A stretch of 64,000 nucleotides of DNA from Thalassolituus sp. UBA674 (GCA_002298335.1 DBNK01000017.1:91438-155437); one strand, 5' to 3'. Shown: positions 44,118 to 53,639, counted from the first letter of the stretch. Numbers and translations: made by a program. Notes: a model not told the origin generated them from the letters alone.

Positions 44118-47100
44118 TCAGTGACTTGCGGTCCCGCTGTCGGCAGCGTGTTTTTTCCGGTCACGCAACACCAGCAGACAGGGGGTCAGCACCAGTGTCA
44201 GCACGGTGGCGAAGGTCAGTCCACCGGCAATGGCGGTGGATAACTGCGTCCACCACTGTGATGACGGCGCGCCCACGGAGAAGTGCTGGTGGATCAGGTC
44301 GATGTTCCATTGCAGCACCATGGGCATAAGGCCGATGACGGTGGTGACGGCGGTCAGCAGTACCGGGCGCATACGCATGGCGCCGGTGCGCAGGGCGGCT
44401 TCCAGCGGTGGTACTCCGGAGTTCTTCACATAGTTGTAAGTGTCGATCAGTACGATGTTGTTGTTCACCACGATACCGGCCAGGGCGATCACGCCAACAC
44501 CGCTCATGACTACGCCGAAGGGTTCGCCACGGATCAGCAGACCCATCAGTACCCCGGCAATCGACAGTACGATAGCGCTCATGATGAGCCCGGCCTGATA
44601 GAAGCTGTTGAACTGGGTCACGAGGATGGTGACCATGAGGAAGATGGCGACCCCGAAGGCGCTGGCAAGGAACATCATGGTGCTGGCCATCTGCTCGAAA
44701 TCACCGCGGAATTTCGGGGTGACACCGGCTTCCACCCAGTCAAACTCTTTGAACTGTTCGCCGATTTCTTTGATCTTCTCGGCTGCATTCACTCCGGGAC
44801 GTACGTTGGCCTGAATCAGGTAACGGCGCTTGCCGTCGATGCGGATGATGTCGCCGCTTTTCTGGAAGGGGGTGCGGGTCATGAAGTTACTGGCCGGAAT
44901 CTTTCCCTGCTCCGTCTGCACATTAATGTTGCTGAACTGGTCCAGATTGCGTTGTCCCGGCGGGTAGCGCAGCACCACATCAATCTCTTCGTCGGCCTGT
45001 TCCGGCTGGAACTGGCTGATGATCTGGCCACCGGTGGTCATGCGGATCAGGGCGCCGATGGATGACACGCTGGCGCCGTAACGTGCTGCCGCTTCACGGT
45101 CAATGAGCATGCGCCACTCAACGCCTTCCAGCGGGCGGTCATCACGTATGTCTTTCAGGTCGTCGTCTTTTTCCAGCAGGGCCCGGACTTTTTCCAGCAT
45201 CCCGACCAGTTTCTCCGGATCGTTACCGGTCAGCTGCAGCTGCAGGTCAGCACCGCCACCGGGGCCGCCTTCCTGCTTACGGGTCTCGACGATAATACCG
45301 GGCAGGTCGCGGGTGCGGTCTTCAATGTCATTGAGCACGTCACTGGCCGGACGGCGCGACTCCCAGTCAACAAATTCCAGCTGCAGGCGGCCGATCAGGT
45401 CCTGGGCGCTGTCGCCGGGCGGGCTGGCAAACACCGAGGTATAAATGGATTTGATTTCACCCATGTCGTAAACGCGCTGCTCAACCCCGTGTACCAGTTC
45501 TTCACGTTCAGCAAAGGAGAGGTTGCCGCGGGCGCGGATATCGACCATGCCGACGTCGGCATCCACATCCGGGAAGAACTCCGTGCCGTGGCCGAGTGAG
45601 CCATAAATAATGAACGACACCAGAACGGCGCCGAGCAGTCCGACCGTGACTTTCCAGGGGTTGTGCAGGGCTTTGTTGAGCAGGCGCACATAGGCCCCGG
45701 CAAAACCGCCCAGCTCCTCAAACTGGCCACTTTCAGCGGCTTCGATGGCTTTCAGGGCACTCTGGTCATGATGACCGGCGCGGCTGAGGATGGTACCGAT
45801 GGCCGGAATCACAATCAGCGCCATGATGAGTGACGCAGACAGGGTAAACAGCAGGGTCAGCGGCAGGAATTTCATGAATTCACCAACGGTATCCGGCCAG
45901 ACTAACAGGGGCAGAAACACCGCCAGCGTGGTCGCGGTAGACGCGATGATCGGCCAGGACATACGTTGCGACGCTTCACGGTAAGCTGTCATGGGCGCCG
46001 CGCCTTCGGCCAGTCGCCGGTCGGCGTATTCGGTGATGACGATGGCACCGTCGACCAGCATGCCGACCGACAGAATCAGAGCGAACAGCACCACCATGTT
46101 CATGGTGTAGCCCAGTGATGACAGCACGATAATGGCCATCAGGAAGGCGCCGGGAATGGCCAGGCCGACGAGGATGGAGTTGCGGATACCGAGGCTGCCG
46201 AGAATCAGGATCATCACCAGCAGGGTCGAAGTCAGCACACTGTTGAACAGGTCATTGAGCATGGTTTTGATCTGCTTGGATTCATCCTGCAGAACTTTGA
46301 TCTCAATGCCGTCCGGCAGCACGCTCTTCGCTTCCTGTGCCAGGCTGCGTACGCTGTCGAGGGTATCAATGATGTTGGAGCCGATGCGTTTTTTGATCTC
46401 CAGCGCCACGGCCTGCTCACCGTTGACCTGAGCGCCTGTGGTCTGGTCTTTGAAGCCGAGACGGCCGACGGCGATGTCTTCAAACAGCACCACATTATCG
46501 CCGGATTGCTTCACTGGCATCTTCATCAGGCTGCGGATATCGTTGATCTGCCCCGGTACTTTGACACCAAAGCGTCCGGCTGTGTTGTCCAGGTCTTCAC
46601 TGGGCACCAGCAGGCTGTTGTTACTGAACAGGGTGGCCACTTCACCGAGTGACAGGCCGTAGTTGTCCATGCGTGCCGGGTCGATGATGATCTCACCGAT
46701 CTGCTCACGCTTACCGCGGATATTCACTTCCAGCACGCCGGGCAGGGCTTCAATGCGGTCTTTGAGGCGGTCGGCGGCGAGATACAGGATGTTCTCATCC
46801 ACCGAGCCGGACAGTGTCACCACCATCACCGGGAACAGGGCGACGTTGATTTCCATCACCACCGGCTCTTCGGTATCGGCGGGCAGTTCGCCCTTGGCGT
46901 TATCCACCTTCACGCGTACGTCATTGAGCGCCTGATCAATATCGGTGTCGGTGTAAAACTCAAGCTGAATGGAAAGATGTCCGTAGGTCGCGGTGGAGAT
47001 CATTTCCTTAAGGCCGTCGATGCCGCGCAGCTGTTTTTCCAGCGGTTTGTAGATCAGCTTGTCGGCGTCTTCCGGCGAAATCCCGGTGTGCACCACAGAC

Positions 47101-47246
47101 ACGTAGACAAAGGGTACGGTGATGTCCGGGTTACTTTCTTTGGGGATACTGAGAACACTGGCAGTGCCCATCATCATAATGAGCACAAACAGCATGACCA
47201 CGGTGCGGCGGCGGCTGAGCACCGCGTCAATAAAGCCGTTCATCAC
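44118..47246 (-). CDS. RND efflux transporter, second system
   Basis: 1042 residues with the twelve-helix RND layout (start MMNGFIDAVLSRRRTVVMLF, ends in a helix and a short basic tail). Membrane helix 4 reads GMLVDGAIVITEYADRR, so the proton-relay Asp-Asp of AcrB is Asp-Gly here. It therefore differs from the pump at 30724 and may have altered coupling or belong to a distinct HAE-1 branch. It starts four bases inside the adaptor gene stop (ATGA), so translation is coupled. No outer-membrane factor is adjacent and the substrate is unknown. Confidence 0.9.
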   Translation of the reverse strand: MMNGFIDAVLSRRRTVVMLFVLIMMMGTASVLSIPKESNPDITVPFVYVSVVHTGISPEDADKLIYKPLEKQLRGIDGLKEMISTATYGHLSIQLEFYTDTDIDQALNDVRVKVDNAKGELPADTEEPVVMEINVALFPVMVVTLSGSVDENILYLAADRLKDRIEALPGVLEVNIRGKREQIGEIIIDPARMDNYGLSLGEVATLFSNNSLLVPSEDLDNTAGRFGVKVPGQINDIRSLMKMPVKQSGDNVVLFEDIAVGRLGFKDQTTGAQVNGEQAVALEIKKRIGSNIIDTLDSVRSLAQEAKSVLPDGIEIKVLQDESKQIKTMLNDLFNSVLTSTLLVMILILGSLGIRNSILVGLAIPGAFLMAIIVLSSLGYTMNMVVLFALILSVGMLVDGAIVITEYADRRLAEGAAPMTAYREASQRMSWPIIASTATTLAVFLPLLVWPDTVGEFMKFLPLTLLFTLSASLIMALIVIPAIGTILSRAGHHDQSALKAIEAAESGQFEELGGFAGAYVRLLNKALHNPWKVTVGLLGAVLVSFIIYGSLGHGTEFFPDVDADVGMVDIRARGNLSFAEREELVHGVEQRVYDMGEIKSIYTSVFASPPGDSAQDLIGRLQLEFVDWESRRPASDVLNDIEDRTRDLPGIIVETRKQEGGPGGGADLQLQLTGNDPEKLVGMLEKVRALLEKDDDLKDIRDDRPLEGVEWRMLIDREAAARYGASVSSIGALIRMTTGGQIISQFQPEQADEEIDVVLRYPPGQRNLDQFSNINVQTEQGKIPASNFMTRTPFQKSGDIIRIDGKRRYLIQANVRPGVNAAEKIKEIGEQFKEFDWVEAGVTPKFRGDFEQMASTMMFLASAFGVAIFLMVTILVTQFNSFYQAGLIMSAIVLSIAGVLMGLLIRGEPFGVVMSGVGVIALAGIVVNNNIVLIDTYNYVKNSGVPPLEAALRTGAMRMRPVLLTAVTTVIGLMPMVLQWNIDLIHQHFSVGAPSSQWWTQLSTAIAGGLTFATVLTLVLTPCLLVLRDRKKHAADSGTASH

Positions 47247-48319
47247 TGTTTACCGGTGTTTTTGGCGACGGCTTCGACCTGTTCGCCGTCACTGACAAAG
47301 CCCTGGCCTATGGTAATGAGCCGCATCTTCTCACCGGGACCATACACCCAGACGCCGTCATCTTCAGCGGAGAGCAGGGTAACGGGCACTACTCTGACGC
47401 GGTCGTCTTCCGTCAGCACTTTCAGACCCAGCTGATCGTCGGCGGTCATGATCAGCAAGGCCGGTGACAGGAAGTAGGCCATGACATCCGGTTGCGGCAC
47501 ATAGAGGGTTGCGGTCTGGCCATCGAACAGGCCGCTTTGCGGGATGCCATCCGTAATGGCCATTTCGATGTCGTAACTGCGGGTCTGGCTGTCGGCACCC
47601 GCGGCAATATAGCGGATGGTGCCATCCACCCGGTTGCCGTTGAGCAGAATGGCGTACGCCTTATCACCAATCGCCACATCGGCGATGTCTTTTTCGGCAA
47701 TGCGGCCTTTAACCAGCATAGGGTCGGTATCCAGTACCCGGGCCACGGCTTCTCCGGCCGGGACGTACTCGCCCAGCTCAACGTAGCGCTGATCAAACAT
47801 ACCGGTGAAAGGGGCACGGATCTGTGTGGCATCCAGCTGGCGGCGGATATCCGTCAGACTGGCTTCGGCGGAAGCCAGGCGGGCTTCGGCATTGATGACT
47901 TCTGATTCGTTCACTAACCCTTTGCGGAACAGGTCATGGCTGCCGCGGGTTTCGATAGTCACCTGCTTCAGGGTGGCTTCGGCCTGTTTCAGCCGTGCGG
48001 GCAGGTCGCGTTCATCGATGGTCAGCAGCAGCTGGCCTTCTTTGACCGGCAGACCCCGCTGGGTGCGGATGGAAGTGACCTTGCCACTGACTTCAGCGAT
48101 CACATCAACGTTGCGCTCGGCTGAAACATGGCCGGTAGCCCGCACATTGCGGTGCATGGGTTGCCCGGCGTGGTCTTCATACTGCACCCGGAAGAGACTG
48201 GCTTCAGTGGTTAAGCTGCGGTCCGGTTGCTCCGGCGGGATTTCATCACCCATCATCATCCAGATCACAAGTACAACAGCGAGGCCTGCGGCCAGCAGGT
48301 AGGATTTGTTCAGGGGCAT
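47243..48319 (-). CDS. RND efflux periplasmic adaptor, second system
   Basis: 358 residues. N-terminal membrane anchor (LLAAGLAVVLVIWMMMG), not a lipobox. Adaptor domains: lipoyl-like TGHVSAERNVDVIAEVSGKV and coiled-coil (ARLKQAEATLKQVTIETRGS), then the beta-barrel AVARVLDTDPMLVKGRIAEKD. It is the first gene of the two-gene pump operon, with its stop overlapping the pump start. No regulator is adjacent. Confidence 0.9.
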   Translation of the reverse strand: MPLNKSYLLAAGLAVVLVIWMMMGDEIPPEQPDRSLTTEASLFRVQYEDHAGQPMHRNVRATGHVSAERNVDVIAEVSGKVTSIRTQRGLPVKEGQLLLTIDERDLPARLKQAEATLKQVTIETRGSHDLFRKGLVNESEVINAEARLASAEASLTDIRRQLDATQIRAPFTGMFDQRYVELGEYVPAGEAVARVLDTDPMLVKGRIAEKDIADVAIGDKAYAILLNGNRVDGTIRYIAAGADSQTRSYDIEMAITDGIPQSGLFDGQTATLYVPQPDVMAYFLSPALLIMTADDQLGLKVLTEDDRVRVVPVTLLSAEDDGVWVYGPGEKMRLITIGQGFVSDGEQVEAVAKNTGKQ

Positions 48320-48388
48320 CCCGGTTTCCTTACATGTCAGTATCCGGCAGTGGGAAGGCTATCTGGCCACAGAAAGCCTGATGGGGCA

Positions 48389-48412
48389 ACAGCCCGGTTT
48401 TTACCGGGCTGT
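48389..48412 (-). terminator. Hairpin after the psp operon
   Basis: Stem ACAGCCCGGT/ACCGGGCTGT around a 4-base loop, just after the small peptide gene on the minus strand. No long T-run, so efficiency is uncertain. Confidence 0.55.
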
Positions 48413-48419
48413 ATCAGGA

Positions 48420-48488
48420 TTAAAGATTATTCCAGGCCATTAGCAAGCCGGTTCCGTACACGACTATGGCGATCAGGAGTATGTTCAT
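48420..48488 (-). CDS. 22-residue membrane peptide at the end of psp operon
   Basis: Sequence starts MNILLIAIVVYGTGLLMAW and ends NNL. A single hydrophobic helix. ATG three bases after the pspC stop, so it is probably translated by coupling. A hairpin follows at 48389. Short hydrophobic partners (PspD-like) are known in psp operons, but similarity to them cannot be judged at this length. Confidence 0.6.
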   Translation of the reverse strand: MNILLIAIVVYGTGLLMAWNNL

Positions 48489-48491
48489 GAC

Positions 48492-48965
48492 TCAGCGTCC
48501 GTTCTTTTCCAGGTCGGCGAACTGACGTTCCAGTTCGAATTCATTGGAAATCACGGTGCGTTCCATGCTTTCCAGCCGCGAATCCAGCGCGCGGAACTTG
48601 TGCTTCAGGGTCGCAAAGGTCACCCGTGGTTTGGTGGCCACACTGCGCCAGAAGCGTTCGTCTTCCTGAGACATAAACGGCTTCACCAGCGGTTCTTTTT
48701 CCATAAACAGCCAGGCGACGATGTAGAGCATGATCAGCGGCCCGGCGAGGCCGAAGATCCCCAGTACAAGTACCACCAGACGAACGGTTGAGCGTTCCCA
48801 GCCAAAGTAGTTGGCAATCCCGCCACACACACCGGCAATAATCTTCTGGCGGCTGCGGTACAGACGGTGCGGATTCGGAGAGCCGCTGCCGTAGTTTCCG
48901 GCCTCGCGTGAATAACGGCTGTGGTCGGAGTGATAATGATGATGGTGATGATGTTGATCAGCCAT
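48492..48965 (-). CDS. pspC: Phage shock protein C
   Basis: 157 residues. PspC domain with RLYRSRQKIIAGVCGGIANYFG and a hydrophobic helix (LVVLVLGIFGLAGPLIMLYIVAWLF, read in two parts), followed by a long charged helix. Inner-membrane sensor that with PspB activates the envelope stress response. The N-terminus is His-rich (DQHHHHHHYHSDHS), which could bind metal but is not a family feature. It overlaps the pspB stop by eight bases. Confidence 0.93.
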   Translation of the reverse strand: MADQHHHHHHYHSDHSRYSREAGNYGSGSPNPHRLYRSRQKIIAGVCGGIANYFGWERSTVRLVVLVLGIFGLAGPLIMLYIVAWLFMEKEPLVKPFMSQEDERFWRSVATKPRVTFATLKHKFRALDSRLESMERTVISNEFELERQFADLEKNGR

Positions 48966-49179
48966 GTCGGTCCCGCCAGTCAGGCGCCTCCTTGTCTAAA
49001 ATGGTTTCCAGAGTCTCAATGCGGCGTTCCAGCTTCTGCGCGGTCTGCCAGAGATCTTCCAGTAAGCGTTCATCGTCCCCGGAAAGGGTCTTCATCTCGC
49101 GCCATTTGGTCAGGTAATGCATGACGATGGCAATCGGAGCGACGACCCCTACAGCGAGAATGCCAATCAGGTATTCCAT
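48958..49179 (-). CDS. pspB: Phage shock protein B
   Basis: 73 residues. An N-terminal membrane helix (LIGILAVGVVAPIAIVMHYL) and a C-terminal leucine-rich coiled coil (DLWQTAQKLERRIETLETIL), as in PspB. It works with PspC to relieve PspA inhibition of PspF. Twelve bases after pspA, in the same operon. Confidence 0.95.
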   Translation of the reverse strand: MEYLIGILAVGVVAPIAIVMHYLTKWREMKTLSGDDERLLEDLWQTAQKLERRIETLETILDKEAPDWRDRHG

Positions 49180-49191
49180 GATCCGTTATCC

Positions 49192-49863
49192 TCAGGCCTG
49201 CTGGTCCGCTGTCATTTTCTTTTTCAGTTCCGCCAGTTCCAGATCGAGGCTGTCAGCGGATTCCAGTTCAGCAAACTGCTCGGTCAGCGTCTGCGGACGG
49301 CCCATCGCCATGGATTCGGCTTCGGCTTCCAGTTCATCCACTTTGCGCTCAAAGCTTTCGTAACGGGCGATGGCGTCATCGACGCGGCCGTCGTACAGAT
49401 GCTTCTTCACGCGGATGCTGTCGGTGGCTGACTGGCGGCGGATCTCCAGCTGGCGCTGACGCGCCTTGGCTTCTTTCAGTTTGACCTGAAGTTGTTCCAG
49501 GTCTTCCTGAGATTTGGCCAGGCTGTTGTCGACCACCTGAATCTCTTTCTGCAGCATCTCAATCATTTCCTGGGCCTTGTTACGGGCTACCAGCGCGCCT
49601 TTAGCCAGATCGTCACGGCCTTTGGCTATCGCGAATTCGGCTTTGTTCTGCCAGTCTTCAGCGCGGGCTGAGAACTCTTCCAGCTTGCGCTGGATCTCTT
49701 TCTTCTCAGCGATGTGGCGCGCGGCTGAGCTGCGCACCTCAATCAGGGTGTCTTCCATTTCCTGAATGATCAGACGAGCGATCTTTTCAGGGTTTTCAGC
49801 AGAATCCAGCATCGAGTTGATGTTGGAGTTAATGATGTCGGACAGTCGGGAAAATACGCCCAT
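49192..49863 (-). CDS. pspA: Phage shock protein A
   Basis: 223 residues, an almost continuous helical coiled coil of the PspA/IM30 type. It binds stressed inner membrane and, when free, inhibits PspF. Opens with MGVFSRLSDIINSNINSMLD and ends in KKKMTADQQA. GGAG precedes the ATG. It is transcribed from a sigma54 promoter shared with the divergent pspF region. Confidence 0.97.
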   Translation of the reverse strand: MGVFSRLSDIINSNINSMLDSAENPEKIARLIIQEMEDTLIEVRSSAARHIAEKKEIQRKLEEFSARAEDWQNKAEFAIAKGRDDLAKGALVARNKAQEMIEMLQKEIQVVDNSLAKSQEDLEQLQVKLKEAKARQRQLEIRRQSATDSIRVKKHLYDGRVDDAIARYESFERKVDELEAEAESMAMGRPQTLTEQFAELESADSLDLELAELKKKMTADQQA

Positions 49864-49941
49864 GTTGTTTCTCCTTGTTAATCCGGTGGCAGACCTCTGT
49901 GTCTGTCACCTGAAGTAGGTTGTTTCGTTCTGATGGGTATA

Positions 49942-49959
49942 TAGCGAGGGCCGTGCCAT
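49942..49959 (-). promoter_or_regulatory. Sigma54 promoter of pspABC
   Basis: On the minus strand TGGCACG-GCCC-TCGCT, with GG (-24) and GC (-12) ten bases apart as required. About 80 bases before pspA. Confidence 0.85.
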
Positions 49960-50017
49960 CTTTTAAATTATTTTTAACATGTTGAAATGTAAGGATTTTA
50001 TTTTTTAATGGGCGTTT

Positions 50018-50079
50018 TAAACCTGATTTGGGGTTTATTTTACCTTTATATAATGGGTATATTAACCTTAGTTAAGGTT
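50018..50079. promoter_or_regulatory. Two dyads and a -10 before pspF
   Basis: TAAACC/GGTTTA (50018-50037) and AACCTTA-GT-TAAGGTT (50064-50079) flank a TATAAT at 50049-50054. Candidate upstream activating sites for PspF and self-repression of pspF. Confidence 0.5.
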
Positions 50080-50099
50080 TTTATTACCTTGGATGTGTT

Positions 50100-51167
50100 A
50101 TGTCGACTCCCAGTCCACTGCCTTCTCTTATCGGAGAATCCCCGTCCTTTCTGGATACGCTGCAAAAGGTCTCAATTGCGGCCCAGATAGACCGCCCGCT
50201 GCTGGTCATTGGTGAACGCGGAACCGGTAAAGAGCTGATTGCGGAGCGTATTCATTACCTGTCGAGGCGCTGGGACGGTCCCTTTGTGAAGTTGAATTGC
50301 GCAGCCCTGAGTGAGGACCTGCTCGACAGCGAACTGTTCGGCCATGAGGCCGGAGCCTTTACCGGTGCCAAACAACGCCGCCCCGGGCGTTTTGAACGTG
50401 CCGACGGCGGGACTCTGTTTCTGGATGAAATTGCCACCGCCTCAGCGACGGTCCAGGAGAAGCTGCTGCGGGTAATTGAATACGGCGAGTTTGAGCGTGT
50501 CGGTGGCAGTGAAACCATTACCTGTAATGTGCGGGTGGTGGGGGCCACGAACGTGAATCTGGCCGATGCAGTGGAAGAGGGCAGCTTCCGCGCTGACCTG
50601 CTCGACCGTCTGGCGTTTGATGTGATTCCCATGCCACCGATGCGGGCACGGCGCGAAGACATCCTGCCGCTGGCGGAATTCTTCGGTGCCAACATGGCGC
50701 GTGAACTGGGCGATTCCTGGCCGGGCCTGAGTGAGCGTGCGCGTCAGGCGCTGCTGGATTACCACTGGCCGGGTAACGTGCGGGAACTGAAAAACGTGAT
50801 TGAGCGCAGCACTTACCGGCATCTGGCCGTGAGTGATGAAGATGATCCGTTGCGGGAAATCGTGCTCGACCCCTTTGCCACGCCCTGGCCCCTGGAACCT
50901 CTGGTTCAGACTGACAAACCTGAAAAAGCAGCACGGCAGATCAGAACTGAGCGGCCTGCTGTGCAGTTGCCCGCGGCGGATGGGGAAAGTTATGCACTGG
51001 ACGAATGGCTCAACGGGCTGGAAAAAGACGCAGTAGAGCGCGCGCTGTCATTGCATGGTGGCAGCCAGAAACAGGCCGCCACTTTTCTGCAGCTGTCGTA
51101 CGATCAGATGCGTGGTCTGGTGCGTAAACATGGCTTCGCCACCCGTCAGCGGCACAGTAAACCCTAG
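50100..51167 (+). CDS. pspF: Phage shock operon transcriptional activator PspF
   Basis: 355 residues. Sigma54-dependent AAA+ activator without a receiver domain, as is normal for PspF. Walker A GERGTGKE, the sigma54-contact loop GAFTGA, Walker B GTLFLDE, and a C-terminal Fis-type helix-turn-helix (GSQKQAATFLQLSYDQMRGLV). It drives pspABC from the sigma54 promoter. It is divergent from that operon, as in enterobacteria. A tandem repeat lies just after its stop. Confidence 0.95.
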   Translation: MSTPSPLPSLIGESPSFLDTLQKVSIAAQIDRPLLVIGERGTGKELIAERIHYLSRRWDGPFVKLNCAALSEDLLDSELFGHEAGAFTGAKQRRPGRFERADGGTLFLDEIATASATVQEKLLRVIEYGEFERVGGSETITCNVRVVGATNVNLADAVEEGSFRADLLDRLAFDVIPMPPMRARREDILPLAEFFGANMARELGDSWPGLSERARQALLDYHWPGNVRELKNVIERSTYRHLAVSDEDDPLREIVLDPFATPWPLEPLVQTDKPEKAARQIRTERPAVQLPAADGESYALDEWLNGLEKDAVERALSLHGGSQKQAATFLQLSYDQMRGLVRKHGFATRQRHSKP

Positions 51168-51640
51168 GGTGCGCATTGCGCACCGGGCAATTCCCCGAGA
51201 ATATTGCCCAGAGTATTCCTGCAAAGCGATACCCGGATGATGGTGCACGGTGTGCACCCTACAGCGATGGTTTTGTCTGGGGTGCAGACCTGGTTCCATC
51301 TCGACAAGGGGTAGGGTGTGCATTGCGCATCGGAGTATTCCCCAAGAATATTGCCCAGAGTATTCCTGCAAAGCGATACCCGGATGATGGTGCACGGTGT
51401 GCACCCTACAGCGATGGCTTTGTCTGGGGTGCAGGCCTGGTTCCACCTCGACAAGGGGTAGGGTGCGCATTGCGCACCAGAGAGTTCCCCAAGAATATTG
51501 CCCAGAGTATTCCTGCAAAGCGATACCCGGATGATGGTGCACAGTGTGCACCCTACAGCGATGGCTTTGTCTGGGGTGCAGACCTGGTTCCACCTCGACA
51601 AGGTGTAGGGTGCGCATTGCGCACCAGAGAGTTTCTCAGA
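51165..51640. repeat. 147-bp tandem repeat with REPIN-like paired palindromes
   Basis: Three full units start at 51165, 51312 and 51459, with a partial fourth at 51606. Each unit opens with TAGGGTGCGCATTGCGCACC (or a variant) and carries about 60 bases later GGTGCAC-GGT-GTGCACCCTA, giving a 97-bp element with inverted ends, then a 50-bp spacer. Open frames across it on both strands result from the period being a multiple of three. Confidence 0.9.
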
Positions 51641-51743
51641 GTATTCTGCGCTGGCTTTGGGTATCAGTACGCAACTGGATCTAAACATCATCCTGCCGTC
51701 AGAGTAGACTAGGCGCCCTCATTACATTGCTTGCGGAAAATTC

Positions 51744-53639
51744 ATGGTTTTAGTGCGGTTACAGCAGGTGGAGCTCGCCTTTGGCGACCACGTACTGCTC
51801 AATAAAGTGGATCTTGATATCCAGAGTAATGAGCGTGTGTGCGTGGTCGGACGCAATGGCGAAGGTAAGTCGACGCTGCTGAAAATCCTGAACCGCGAAG
51901 TCACTCCGGACGATGGCCGCGTACAGTACAGCGATATGCTGCGTGTCTCAGCCCTGCAACAGGAGCTGCCGAAGTCGGTGGACAAAAAAGTCTACGACGT
52001 CGTTGCCGAAGGTCTGGGTGAAACCGGTGAAGTCATCGCCGCCTATCACGCCGAAACCGCGAAAGGCGCGGATGCCGACCTGAACGTCATGGAAAAACTC
52101 CAGACCCGCATTGAAGCCGCGGACGGCTGGAGCTGGCAGCAGAAAGTGGATGCCATCATTCAGCGTCTGAATCTTCCTGCTGAAAGTGACTTTGCCCGGC
52201 TGTCGGGTGGCTGGCAGCGCCGCGTTATGCTGGCCCGTGCACTGGTCTCTGAGCCGGATCTGCTGATTCTCGACGAGCCGACCAACCATATGGACGTCGA
52301 AACCATTGAATGGCTGGAAGAGCAGCTGAAACAGTTCAACGGCTCGCTGGTGTTCATCAGTCACGACCGGGCCTTCGTGCAGGCTCTGGCAACCCGGATT
52401 CTGGATCTGGACCGTGGCCATATTCATGAATGGCGCGGCGATTACCATGGCTTCCTCGAATTCCGCGAAAAGCGTCTTGAAGACGAAGCCACTCAGAATG
52501 CCCTGTTCGACAAACGCCTGGCGGAAGAAGAAAAGTGGATCCGTCAGGGCATCAAGGCCCGCCGGACGCGTAACGAAGGCCGGGTTGAACGCCTGAAGGA
52601 AATGCGCCGCGACCGCAAAGCCCGCCGCGATACCGTTGGTACTGCCAACATCACCATGAACGCGGCTGACTCCTCCGGTAAGCAGGTGTTCGAACTGGAT
52701 CACGTCAGCTATGCCTGGCAGAACCAGCCGCAGGTGGATGATTTCTCTGCACTGGTGATGCGTGGCGACCGCATCGGTCTGGTCGGCCCCAATGGGGTCG
52801 GTAAATCGACCCTGCTGAAAATTCTGCTGGGGCAGCTCAAGCCGCAGTCCGGCACGCTGCGTACCGGTACCAAACTCGAAGTTGCGTATTTTGACCAGTC
52901 GCGCATGGTGCTGAACGAAGATAAATCCATTGCCGATAACGTTGCTGACGGTAAAGACCATGTCTTCGTCAACGGCAACAGCCGCCATGTCATCGGTTAT
53001 CTGGGTGATTTCCTGTTCGGACCCGAGCGTGCACGCACGCCGGTAAAGGCCCTGTCAGGTGGTGAGCGTAACCGTGTCATGCTGGCCAAACTCTTTCTCA
53101 AACCCTGCAACCTGCTGGTAATGGACGAGCCGACCAACGACCTGGACATCGAAACCCTGGAGCTGTTGGAAGAGCGCCTGATGGAATTCGACGGTACGCT
53201 CTTGCTGGTCAGCCACGACCGGGCTTTTATCGACAACGTGGTGACCCAGCTCTGGGTGTTTGAAGGCGAAGGTCGCATCAACCAGCAGGTGGGCGGCTAC
53301 TCCGACTGGCTGGAGCGCAAGGCACAGAAACCCGCGCCGGAGCAGAACAGTTCTGCGAAAAAAACAGCCGACGAGAAAAAACCGGCCGCCGCAGAACCAC
53401 AGGCGCCGAAGAAGAAGCTCTCCTACAAGCTACAGCGTGAACTCGATCTGTTGCCCGAAGAAATGGCCAGAGCCGAGGCCGAGCGCGACCGTCTGGCGGC
53501 CATCACCAGCGGGTCTGATTTCTACAGCGGCGATCAGGATGCGGTGCAGAAAACTCTGGCAGATTTAGCCGCGGTGGAAGAGCAGCTCGAAACACTGGAG
53601 ATGCGCTGGCTCGAACTCGAAGAAATGACGGAAGGCTGA
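51744..53639 (+). CDS. uup: ABC-F ATPase Uup
   Basis: 631 residues. Two ABC domains: Walker A GRNGEGKST and GPNGVGKST, signatures LSGGWQRR and LSGGERNR, Walker B LLILDEPTNHMD and LLVMDEPTNDLD. The C-terminal charged linker and coiled coil (from PEEMARAEAERDRL) mark Uup rather than EttA or YbiT. Uup binds DNA and ribosomes and reduces transposon excision and replication errors. A weak ribosome site precedes the ATG. Confidence 0.92.
   Translation: MVLVRLQQVELAFGDHVLLNKVDLDIQSNERVCVVGRNGEGKSTLLKILNREVTPDDGRVQYSDMLRVSALQQELPKSVDKKVYDVVAEGLGETGEVIAAYHAETAKGADADLNVMEKLQTRIEAADGWSWQQKVDAIIQRLNLPAESDFARLSGGWQRRVMLARALVSEPDLLILDEPTNHMDVETIEWLEEQLKQFNGSLVFISHDRAFVQALATRILDLDRGHIHEWRGDYHGFLEFREKRLEDEATQNALFDKRLAEEEKWIRQGIKARRTRNEGRVERLKEMRRDRKARRDTVGTANITMNAADSSGKQVFELDHVSYAWQNQPQVDDFSALVMRGDRIGLVGPNGVGKSTLLKILLGQLKPQSGTLRTGTKLEVAYFDQSRMVLNEDKSIADNVADGKDHVFVNGNSRHVIGYLGDFLFGPERARTPVKALSGGERNRVMLAKLFLKPCNLLVMDEPTNDLDIETLELLEERLMEFDGTLLLVSHDRAFIDNVVTQLWVFEGEGRINQQVGGYSDWLERKAQKPAPEQNSSAKKTADEKKPAAAEPQAPKKKLSYKLQRELDLLPEEMARAEAERDRLAAITSGSDFYSGDQDAVQKTLADLAAVEEQLETLEMRWLELEEMTEG

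Noticed and set aside
51165..51640. Possible CRISPR array
   Set aside because: The whole 147-bp unit repeats, including the spacers, and no cas genes are present.
51164..51712. Repetitive open frames on both strands
   Set aside because: Arise because the 147-bp repeat period is a multiple of three; no start signals or protein features.
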